A DNA stretch of 46,748 nucleotides from Mesotaenium endlicherianum. Its lineage: Eukaryota; Streptophyta; Zygnematophyceae; Zygnematales; Mesotaeniaceae. Every line of letters starts with the position of its first letter. Within the stretch, counting starts at the first letter, position 1. This document shows positions 10,453 to 19,466 of this stretch, one piece after another. Location: the NCBI GenBank assembly GCA_009602735.1, contig WELA01013780.1:79002-125749 (forward strand), in the 5' to 3' direction. The translations under genes were made by a program, and so were the position numbers. The notes beneath the pieces were generated by a model. The model was not told the DNA's origin and did no database searches. It saw only the letters and a list, made by a program, of their open reading frames with translations.

Positions 10453-11923
10453 ACCGATAAGGGGGGAGCCGAGGATGACAAGGTCTTTGTCGGTGCCGAC
10501 TTACTGGAGACGCAGGAGGAGGAGCCCGAGCTGTCTGGTGCCGAGCTCCACCTCACACCCCAGGAGCAGGCTGACGCTCTGGCCGCACAAGCCAGGGAGA
10601 CAATGCGGGTCTACGCCACGCATAACGCCATGATGCGTCAGATGGCGGCAGACGCCGTTGAGGCACACGCCGTTGCCATGGCTGCCCTCACTGCTGCAGC
10701 GCACGCTCATGACGCAGCGACAGCCGCAGCAGCCATACCTAGGCCACAGCCTCCTGCGACGAGCGGACCCTCCTCGAGATCACACGTCCGCGTACGGCAT
10801 GACGTGCCTGTGGGGGTCGCCATACAGTACCGCATGGCCTCCCAGTTGCCCTCACCCGCACCGTCGCACAGGACACGCGACTCGTGGCCATGCACCACCA
10901 CGTCTGAGGATGAGGCCATGAGGCAGGCAGCGTTCCCAGGCAGGTCCGACAACGCGTCATTGAGCAGCGAGGACGAGGAGTGGCAGGATTGGTCCCAGGA
11001 GGCCGCAGAGGAGCCCGCAGCCCAGCGGTCGGCAGAGCCACGGCCGCCACGCCTACAGCTCGCGTCCGACGCCAGCCTACAAGGCCTCCCGGCTTCATCT
11101 CTCTCTCACACAAGACCACGGCCAATCCCCGTCAAGCCCATCCATGCGCCGGCGGGCCTAGTTGTCCGATACAGCACGACTGTTCGACCAGCAACGAGTG
11201 CCGTGACGTCACGCACTTGTTCGCTGGCAACAGCCTGGGCACAGGCTGGCCAGGTCGCGCCTCCGCCAGCACCGCCTCCACGATTCCTTTCTCCGCCATT
11301 GACCCGCGACCCGGACGTGCGCAGCAGACAGTGGCCAGGTCCAGCATCCTCGGTCCTCGGCGTACAGGTCCTTCCCCCTACGCCGGGCCAGCTCTACGCT
11401 TTGCACGCCGCACTATGCCACTAGACTGGCGCGCACGCAAGGTCACTCCGATCCGCGAGCATACCAGGGATGCCCGCGAGGTCACGCCTCTGCGCGACAC
11501 TTCCAAGGAGGCACGGGAGGTCACTCCTCTTTGCGAGGAGAGAGAGGTCACTCCTTTGCGCGAGACGCGCCCGCGCTCAGTCACACCGCCGTATGACGGT
11601 CCGCGCAATCTCCGCACCCGCGAGCATGACGCACAGTCTTCCTCCACCACTGCAGCACACGCATTATACCAGACGCCGCTTGGCTGGCCTGCCGCCGTCC
11701 CGCGCAGCCACATAGCCGGCGACGGACCATTTGGGTCACCTCCTCATAAGGTGGCCCGCACCGCTGCGCGCCCCCGCAACCGTCATCCTCATACGCACGC
11801 CACACGCGCAAGGCTCATGCAGCGCAGCCAGCGGGAGCGCGTCCGACTCGCATCTCTTTCTCCGCTGCGCCCGCGAGTCCAACTCGCCCCACGTCAGCTC
11901 GTCCGTCCTCAACAGGCGGCACA
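10453..11923 (+). pseudogene. low-complexity polyprotein linker between protease and methyltransferase (copy 1)
   Basis: After the TAG at 10450 the frame continues to 11424 with an acidic start (AEDDKVFVGADLLETQEEEP), a His/Ala-rich helix and SSEDEEWQDWS. A second frame, open from 10980, carries a short repeat around V-T-P-L/I-R-E/D four to five times near 11430-11590. The methyltransferase is in a third frame. Each step between frames is -1. No enzyme motif is seen. It resembles a disordered spacer in a decayed polyprotein. Confidence 0.5.
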
Positions 11924-13664
11924 TTGGGACGAGCGCTTGTCTGCACAATGCCCATCCAAGCGGATCTTTGCGAGCGTCACCGTTTGTACTTTGATCAGCA
12001 TCCCCAGCTGCCCCAGCGCACCGCCACAGAGCAGTTGGCCCACGCCGCTTCACACCACGTTGACTACAGGACGAGGGACCGGTGGCAGCAGCAGTGCGTG
12101 CGCAACGCGCAGGCTCTGGCCTGCCCAGTGCTTGAGGAAGCATTGCAGGACGCGCGGGCGCGCTGGCGCACTTATCAGGCGCATTCTTGCACGGCTTGCC
12201 CGCAGCCGCTGCTCGAGCGCATTCCTCGGCTTACTCGCCACTACGCAGAGCTCGCGGTGGCGGTCCTCCGCATGGCGCCCCATCAGCACAGTCTGCTGCG
12301 CTCCTACCCATCGCCAGCGCAGGCCGGCAATCCCGCCCTGGGCTGTCGCCCCCTTCCTACGCCTATCTACACCGAACAGCTCTACGAGCGTCCCGGCGGC
12401 ATTGTCCTTGTTGAGCTCTTCGCCGGCATTGCGACAGGGTTGCTGGCCACCCTGCAGGCTGGCATCCCTGTACGTTGGTACGTCTACGTGGACCCCGATG
12501 GCAAGGCGCAGCAGGTCGCCCGCAGGCAGATGGCCTTGTGCCACGAGCGTTTCCCGGACCTCTTCCCTGAGCATGCCTTTTACCGCGCCCAGACTGACTG
12601 GCCCATGGACATCCGCGACATTACAGCCGAGCACATCACGCACCTCGGGCCCATCGACCTCATCATTGCCGGCTGGGAGTGCCAGGGCTTCTCCATTGCG
12701 GGGCGGGGCGGCGCGCTCGGTGACCCGCGTACGGCCTTGTTTTGTCACTTGCTCCGCGTCCTCAACATGGTTAAGGACCGCCAGCCGCCGCACATGCTCG
12801 CCTGGGTGTTGGAGAACGTGGCTGTCCGCCACGATTCTCAGCCCAACGTCAGCGCCGACTTCTTCCTCTGCAACAGCTACGTCGGTCGTGAGGCGGTCAT
12901 CGACGTCGCCCAGATTGGTTCCTTCGCGCATCGTGTGCGTGCTTACTTCACCAACCTGGCCATGCCAGGCACGCTTGAGGCATTAGCGGCCGCACATCCA
13001 CGCCACACACGCAACGTTGACTCCATTCTCAACGTGGCGCGCCTGGCCCAGCGCGTGGTCGCCCTTCCGCATCCTTCTCAGGCCCAGTGTGAGGTTCTCC
13101 ACAACGTCACGCGGGCGCTTCCTACGTTCGTGAGTCGCTACGACAGCACGGCCTACGTGGGCGACCAGCGCGGCAAGATCATTGACCTCGAGACCGGCAT
13201 GTTCCAGCGGCCCCGTGCCGTGGAGATGGAGCGTGCAATGGGCTTCCCTCCGCACCTCACACAGGTGGACGGCATCACCGAGGTCAACCGCGTGCGTCTC
13301 CTTGGCCAGGCTATCGATGCCAACGTCTTGACGTGGCTTCTCCTGCAAACACAGGCCCTGACTCCCCTTTACGTCCAGGCTCGTCATTCTGAGATGGACC
13401 AGTCCTACGACGCCATGGACCGCGATTCCGACGGCGACGGCCGCGCCCCGCCTGGTACAATCTGGCATTCCCAGTGCGAGGGTCCAGCTTCCCAGCAGCC
13501 GCCTGCGCCGCGTCCTGGTCCTAGTTCTGGTTCGCTGGGGGGGGGAAGGAGGAGACAGGAGTCCTCACAGCAACCCAGGGAGCTTCGCTCCCCATTTCTT
13601 TTTCCACGTTCTCAGCCACCGACAGGTGGTGCAGCGGCGCTGGCAGCAGCTGCCGAGGAAGAGG
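11924..13664 (+). pseudogene. C5-cytosine DNA methyltransferase of the retroelement (copy 1, cut by the N at 13665)
   Basis: This is an identical duplicate of the domain described at 16119-18218. It carries motif I (ELFAGIATG), the motif IV region GWECQGFS with the presumed catalytic Cys at 12680-12682, and LENV. It stops at the single N at 13665, where the sequence jumps back to the protease. Any protein reading from here into protease is produced by the contig join. Confidence 0.85.
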
Positions 13665-13665
13665 N
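13665..13665. other. single N: probable contig join
   Basis: A lone N lies exactly between the two identical 4194-bp blocks. The other two Ns (31848, 34228) also sit between short direct repeats, so the single N appears to be the assembler's mark for a join. Confidence 0.9.
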
Positions 13666-14647
13666 CGCGTGCGGCCCCATTCTGGCCTGCTGCGCACGCA
13701 CAGTGCCACTTGGAGGCCACACAGCAGACGGCAGCGCACGGCGCAAGCACGCTTTGGTAGCAGCCGGACGCCCAGCAGTGGCACAGAAGCGCGTCGGGCC
13801 AGATCAGGGGCGTCGCACGGAGGAGGCGCTGAGTTTGCCCCGCTCGTCTTGCGTGCTGGACACGCCAGCAGCGCCAGCGGCCTTCGCGCCTCACGCGATG
13901 TCCTTGCCAATGACCACGGTGCAGCTCAGCGCCAAGGTCATCTCGCTGGCGCTTCATCGCATGCCCGCGGTCTCCTTTGCGGAGCTTGGCGTGTCAATGG
14001 AGGCCACTCGGCAAGCGACCCAGTTACTGCTCCAATTGTGCAGGGCCATCCAGCGCGCCGCTGATGGCAGGCCAGCGTCAGACGCGGCAGCCGCGGTGCT
14101 CTCCGCGCCCGCGCGACTTGCGCATGAGCGCAGGATGATCAGCACGCCTAACGCTGCGTTTTTGGATAATTTGCAGGGCTTCATGCTGGTCAACACGCAG
14201 GCCCCGCAACGCATCATGTTCCACACTGGCGCCCAGCCAGTCCTCATCAACCTGCGCTACTTCCATCAGCTGGGCCTCTTGTCAGCCGACCTAGAGGATT
14301 CGCCGACGCGAATCAACACCGCGGCCGGCACGTCCGAGATCGTCACCGGGCGCACGCGGCTGGCCCTTTGCTTCACCTTTCAGCCCGAAACTCCGGATGA
14401 GACGACCATCCATCGGCACGCGTTGGTCACTCGCTCTGAGACCTTGGACGTGCTCCTTGGCCAGGACGTTCTCTTTCCTATTGGCGCCGCAGTGGATAAC
14501 TGGGTGGAGCGGGTCTTTTATCGACCCGACTGGCAGTCGGGCGGGACCCGCACTGCATCTGTGCCACTTGACATCTTGGATCATCGCTCAGCTGAGTCCG
14601 CCCTCTACAGCTTCATGGCGCTGAACGACAGTCGGTTTGTGGTTTAG
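13666..14647 (+). pseudogene. protease region (copy 2)
   Basis: Same sequence as 9471-10452. His replaces the catalytic Asp at 14222-14224, and the TAG stop is at 14645. The N-terminal Pro/Ala repeat is not included because the block begins downstream of it. Confidence 0.7.
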
Positions 14648-16118
14648 ACCGATAAGGGGGGAGCCGAGGATGACAAGGTCTTTGTCGGTGCCGACTTACT
14701 GGAGACGCAGGAGGAGGAGCCCGAGCTGTCTGGTGCCGAGCTCCACCTCACACCCCAGGAGCAGGCTGACGCTCTGGCCGCACAAGCCAGGGAGACAATG
14801 CGGGTCTACGCCACGCATAACGCCATGATGCGTCAGATGGCGGCAGACGCCGTTGAGGCACACGCCGTTGCCATGGCTGCCCTCACTGCTGCAGCGCACG
14901 CTCATGACGCAGCGACAGCCGCAGCAGCCATACCTAGGCCACAGCCTCCTGCGACGAGCGGACCCTCCTCGAGATCACACGTCCGCGTACGGCATGACGT
15001 GCCTGTGGGGGTCGCCATACAGTACCGCATGGCCTCCCAGTTGCCCTCACCCGCACCGTCGCACAGGACACGCGACTCGTGGCCATGCACCACCACGTCT
15101 GAGGATGAGGCCATGAGGCAGGCAGCGTTCCCAGGCAGGTCCGACAACGCGTCATTGAGCAGCGAGGACGAGGAGTGGCAGGATTGGTCCCAGGAGGCCG
15201 CAGAGGAGCCCGCAGCCCAGCGGTCGGCAGAGCCACGGCCGCCACGCCTACAGCTCGCGTCCGACGCCAGCCTACAAGGCCTCCCGGCTTCATCTCTCTC
15301 TCACACAAGACCACGGCCAATCCCCGTCAAGCCCATCCATGCGCCGGCGGGCCTAGTTGTCCGATACAGCACGACTGTTCGACCAGCAACGAGTGCCGTG
15401 ACGTCACGCACTTGTTCGCTGGCAACAGCCTGGGCACAGGCTGGCCAGGTCGCGCCTCCGCCAGCACCGCCTCCACGATTCCTTTCTCCGCCATTGACCC
15501 GCGACCCGGACGTGCGCAGCAGACAGTGGCCAGGTCCAGCATCCTCGGTCCTCGGCGTACAGGTCCTTCCCCCTACGCCGGGCCAGCTCTACGCTTTGCA
15601 CGCCGCACTATGCCACTAGACTGGCGCGCACGCAAGGTCACTCCGATCCGCGAGCATACCAGGGATGCCCGCGAGGTCACGCCTCTGCGCGACACTTCCA
15701 AGGAGGCACGGGAGGTCACTCCTCTTTGCGAGGAGAGAGAGGTCACTCCTTTGCGCGAGACGCGCCCGCGCTCAGTCACACCGCCGTATGACGGTCCGCG
15801 CAATCTCCGCACCCGCGAGCATGACGCACAGTCTTCCTCCACCACTGCAGCACACGCATTATACCAGACGCCGCTTGGCTGGCCTGCCGCCGTCCCGCGC
15901 AGCCACATAGCCGGCGACGGACCATTTGGGTCACCTCCTCATAAGGTGGCCCGCACCGCTGCGCGCCCCCGCAACCGTCATCCTCATACGCACGCCACAC
16001 GCGCAAGGCTCATGCAGCGCAGCCAGCGGGAGCGCGTCCGACTCGCATCTCTTTCTCCGCTGCGCCCGCGAGTCCAACTCGCCCCACGTCAGCTCGTCCG
16101 TCCTCAACAGGCGGCACA
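14648..16118 (+). pseudogene. protease-methyltransferase linker (copy 2)
   Basis: Duplicate of 10453-11923 with the same frame steps and the same V-T-P-L-R repeat (about 15630-15785). No catalytic motif is visible. Confidence 0.5.
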
Positions 16119-18218
16119 TTGGGACGAGCGCTTGTCTGCACAATGCCCATCCAAGCGGATCTTTGCGAGCGTCACCGTTTGTACTTTGATCAGCATCCCC
16201 AGCTGCCCCAGCGCACCGCCACAGAGCAGTTGGCCCACGCCGCTTCACACCACGTTGACTACAGGACGAGGGACCGGTGGCAGCAGCAGTGCGTGCGCAA
16301 CGCGCAGGCTCTGGCCTGCCCAGTGCTTGAGGAAGCATTGCAGGACGCGCGGGCGCGCTGGCGCACTTATCAGGCGCATTCTTGCACGGCTTGCCCGCAG
16401 CCGCTGCTCGAGCGCATTCCTCGGCTTACTCGCCACTACGCAGAGCTCGCGGTGGCGGTCCTCCGCATGGCGCCCCATCAGCACAGTCTGCTGCGCTCCT
16501 ACCCATCGCCAGCGCAGGCCGGCAATCCCGCCCTGGGCTGTCGCCCCCTTCCTACGCCTATCTACACCGAACAGCTCTACGAGCGTCCCGGCGGCATTGT
16601 CCTTGTTGAGCTCTTCGCCGGCATTGCGACAGGGTTGCTGGCCACCCTGCAGGCTGGCATCCCTGTACGTTGGTACGTCTACGTGGACCCCGATGGCAAG
16701 GCGCAGCAGGTCGCCCGCAGGCAGATGGCCTTGTGCCACGAGCGTTTCCCGGACCTCTTCCCTGAGCATGCCTTTTACCGCGCCCAGACTGACTGGCCCA
16801 TGGACATCCGCGACATTACAGCCGAGCACATCACGCACCTCGGGCCCATCGACCTCATCATTGCCGGCTGGGAGTGCCAGGGCTTCTCCATTGCGGGGCG
16901 GGGCGGCGCGCTCGGTGACCCGCGTACGGCCTTGTTTTGTCACTTGCTCCGCGTCCTCAACATGGTTAAGGACCGCCAGCCGCCGCACATGCTCGCCTGG
17001 GTGTTGGAGAACGTGGCTGTCCGCCACGATTCTCAGCCCAACGTCAGCGCCGACTTCTTCCTCTGCAACAGCTACGTCGGTCGTGAGGCGGTCATCGACG
17101 TCGCCCAGATTGGTTCCTTCGCGCATCGTGTGCGTGCTTACTTCACCAACCTGGCCATGCCAGGCACGCTTGAGGCATTAGCGGCCGCACATCCACGCCA
17201 CACACGCAACGTTGACTCCATTCTCAACGTGGCGCGCCTGGCCCAGCGCGTGGTCGCCCTTCCGCATCCTTCTCAGGCCCAGTGTGAGGTTCTCCACAAC
17301 GTCACGCGGGCGCTTCCTACGTTCGTGAGTCGCTACGACAGCACGGCCTACGTGGGCGACCAGCGCGGCAAGATCATTGACCTCGAGACCGGCATGTTCC
17401 AGCGGCCCCGTGCCGTGGAGATGGAGCGTGCAATGGGCTTCCCTCCGCACCTCACACAGGTGGACGGCATCACCGAGGTCAACCGCGTGCGTCTCCTTGG
17501 CCAGGCTATCGATGCCAACGTCTTGACGTGGCTTCTCCTGCAAACACAGGCCCTGACTCCCCTTTACGTCCAGGCTCGTCATTCTGAGATGGACCAGTCC
17601 TACGACGCCATGGACCGCGATTCCGACGGCGACGGCCGCGCCCCGCCTGGTACAATCTGGCATTCCCAGTGCGAGGGTCCAGCTTCCCAGCAGCCGCCTG
17701 CGCCGCGTCCTGGTCCTAGTTCTGGTTCGCTGGGGGGGGGAAGGAGGAGACAGGAGTCCTCACAGCAACCCAGGGAGCTTCGCTCCCCATTTCTTTTTCC
17801 ACGTTCTCAGCCACCGACAGGTGGTGCAGCGGCGCTGGCAGCAGCTGCCGAGGAAGAGGCACTCGAGGCAGGCCGAGCGCAGCCAGCTGCAGGACAGGTG
17901 ACACCTGCAGCCCCCCAGATCACGCCAGCAGCAGGGCAGGAGGCGCTAGCTGCAGCGCAGGAGCCACCACCAGCTGTCCCTACTTGGAAGCTGAGGGGGA
18001 CTCTCATTGAGGCACAGGCTGCTCAGCTGACGGCATTGCTGGATGCATGGCGCAGTGCTAGCTTTGCCAGCGGCATGCACAATCTTGGGCGCTACACAGG
18101 CGACCCTATGAGGATACCCCTCCAGACAGACGTGCCCATCTTCCAGAAGCGCTATCGCTACAGCCGCTTTGAGGACAACCTGATCAGCACGCAGACAAGC
18201 AAGCTAGAGGAGTGTTAG
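16119..18218 (+). CDS. retrotransposon-encoded C5-cytosine DNA methyltransferase, leading into RT
   Basis: The 699-codon frame holds a full C5-methyltransferase core. Motif I is VLVELFAGIATG (Phe166-Ala-Gly), followed by VYVDPDG (motif II position) and DIRDIT. Motif IV is IDLIIAGWECQGFS with the nucleophile Cys253. Then come LENV (Glu297-Asn298), the motif VIII-like AHRVRAYFTN near 335-344, RPRAVEMERAMGFPP (motif IX, about 429) and VRLLGQAIDANV (motif X, about 455). The target-recognition stretch between VIII and IX is only about 80 residues. Family knowledge: the Cys attacks C6 of cytosine and methyl comes from S-adenosylmethionine. Oddity: the usual Pro before the Cys is Glu. No PWWP, BAH or ADD domain is seen. 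After residue 480 a Pro/Gln/Ala linker leads to the RT entry region. The frame stops at TAG 18216 (KLEEC-stop-LIRES), inside the RT fingers, so the enzyme is part of Pol, between protease and RT. Confidence 0.9.
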   Translation: MGRALVCTMPIQADLCERHRLYFDQHPQLPQRTATEQLAHAASHHVDYRTRDRWQQQCVRNAQALACPVLEEALQDARARWRTYQAHSCTACPQPLLERIPRLTRHYAELAVAVLRMAPHQHSLLRSYPSPAQAGNPALGCRPLPTPIYTEQLYERPGGIVLVELFAGIATGLLATLQAGIPVRWYVYVDPDGKAQQVARRQMALCHERFPDLFPEHAFYRAQTDWPMDIRDITAEHITHLGPIDLIIAGWECQGFSIAGRGGALGDPRTALFCHLLRVLNMVKDRQPPHMLAWVLENVAVRHDSQPNVSADFFLCNSYVGREAVIDVAQIGSFAHRVRAYFTNLAMPGTLEALAAAHPRHTRNVDSILNVARLAQRVVALPHPSQAQCEVLHNVTRALPTFVSRYDSTAYVGDQRGKIIDLETGMFQRPRAVEMERAMGFPPHLTQVDGITEVNRVRLLGQAIDANVLTWLLLQTQALTPLYVQARHSEMDQSYDAMDRDSDGDGRAPPGTIWHSQCEGPASQQPPAPRPGPSSGSLGGGRRRQESSQQPRELRSPFLFPRSQPPTGGAAALAAAAEEEALEAGRAQPAAGQVTPAAPQITPAAGQEALAAAQEPPPAVPTWKLRGTLIEAQAAQLTALLDAWRSASFASGMHNLGRYTGDPMRIPLQTDVPIFQKRYRYSRFEDNLISTQTSKLEEC

Positions 18219-19466
18219 CTCATTCGTGAGTCTGCCTCCACCTACGCTGCGCCCACAGTCATGCTAGCTAAGAAGGACGCCTCAGGCAAGTGGTCTGAGA
18301 AGAGGATGTGCGGTGACTATCGTAAGCTTAACGAGGTCACTGAGCAGGCCAGATACCCTATGCCAACCCCTGACGAGATCTTCAACGACATTGGCGCTTG
18401 TACTTGGTTTTCAGTGCTGGATTTGAGGCAGGGCTTCAACCAGATACCCATCACGGAGGAGGACCAGCATAAGACGGCTTTTTGGGGATCGCAGCGTCTC
18501 TACGAGTGGAGGGTTATGCCCTTCGGCTTGAAGAACGCTCCTGCCACCTTCCAGCGGGTCATGGATAAGGAGCTGGCAAGGCGCTCCTTTGCTCGGTGCT
18601 ACATAGATGACGTGCTCGTCTTCAGTGAGACGTTTGAGGAGCACGTGGCGCATATCACTGCAGTCCTGGACCGCTTGGAGGACGTTGGGCTCAAGTGTCA
18701 TCCATGCAAGTGCACCTTTGGGACCCGGGAGGTGGAGTACCTCGGGCACCTTCTGTCTTCCAGTGGTTTGGCTCTTGAGCTGGCCAAGATCTCGGCCATC
18801 ACGGGCATCCCGCTGACCGACCTCTTGCAGTTGAGGGCCTTCCTTGGCATCTCCAACTACTATCGCCGCTTTGTGCCGGGGTTCAGCGAGCTGTCCAAGC
18901 CGCTCAACGACTTGCTACGCAAGGGCGTTGCCTATGTATGGGGACCAGAGCAGCAGGCGGCGTTTGACAAGCTCAAGGAGCTGTTGGTGAGCGGCCCGAT
19001 ACTACGGCGGCCTGACTATCAGAAGCCCTTCATCCTCCACACCGATTGGTCACAGGCAGAGCTTGGAGCAGTGCTGGTGCAGGATCATGACGGCTTCGAG
19101 CATGTGGTGGCGTACGCCAGCCGCAGCAACAACCGTGCCGAGGGCAGCTACGGCTCCTATGGGGGAGAGTGCCTGGCAGCGGAGTACACCTTTGACGTGC
19201 ACCATCGTCTAGGGTCAACGAACCTGGACGCTGACGGCCTCAGCCGCAACCCGCTGCCCTCTTTGCGAGACCTCACGGTAGCCCGCTACGATGAGGATGA
19301 GCCAGTGGCCTGGCACGCGGCGGCATTCCTGGCCTTCACCGTTGACGGCGACGTGCGGCCCGCAGGGCTCACTAGCATAGACATGGTGACTGTCACCACT
19401 CGACGACTGGCCTTGGCAGCAGCTGAGGAGCAGGACAGTTGGCAGCGCGAGCCCGAGGACGTGTAG
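18219..19466 (+). pseudogene. pol: reverse transcriptase and damaged RNase H of the methyltransferase element
   Basis: The frame follows that of the methyltransferase after a TAG. RT motifs run in order: TVMLAKKDASGKWSEKRMCG, DYRKLNEVTEQARYPMP, FSVLDLRQGFNQ (first catalytic Asp at 18420-18422), MPFGLKNAPATFQ, and YIDDVLVF (18600-18611) with both Asp present, then FLGISNYYRRFVPGF. RT copies element RNA into cDNA. RNase H starts normally (HTDWSQAELGAVL) and reaches GGECLAA, but then jumps straight to YTFDVHHRLG and NLDADGLSR near 19185. The segment with the third catalytic Asp (usually a TDH-type motif) is missing, an in-frame loss of roughly 80 residues by comparison with relatives. The frame ends in TAG at 19464 and continues open after it. 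Confidence 0.88.

Larger units (their letters stand above)
9471..13664 (+). repeat. 4194-bp block, first copy (identical to 13666-17859)
   Basis: The block starts CGCGTGCGGCCCC and ends GCCGAGGAAGAGG. All encoded ORFs agree in length and residues with those of the second copy at an offset of 4195 bp, and I see no base difference in the parts compared. The two copies are separated only by one N. This is what an unmerged contig overlap would look like. Confidence 0.95.
13666..17859 (+). repeat. 4194-bp block, second copy
   Basis: Identical to 9471-13664. This copy runs on without a break into reverse transcriptase, so it is the one to use for reading the methyltransferase-RT junction. Confidence 0.95.

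Noticed and set aside
10980-12986. A 668-residue ORF in another frame (also 15175-17181)
   Set aside because: Its second half overlaps the conserved methyltransferase motifs in the wrong frame. Only the V-T-P-L-R repeat part near 11430-11590 may be real linker.
11924-14647. A 907-residue ORF that joins the methyltransferase to the protease
   Set aside because: It runs through the N at 13665 between two identical blocks, so the fusion is a product of the contig join.
16245-17126. A 293-residue minus-strand ORF opposite the methyltransferase (also 12050-12931)
   Set aside because: It mirrors a conserved coding region with high GC and few stops, and its residues show no family. It is a shadow.
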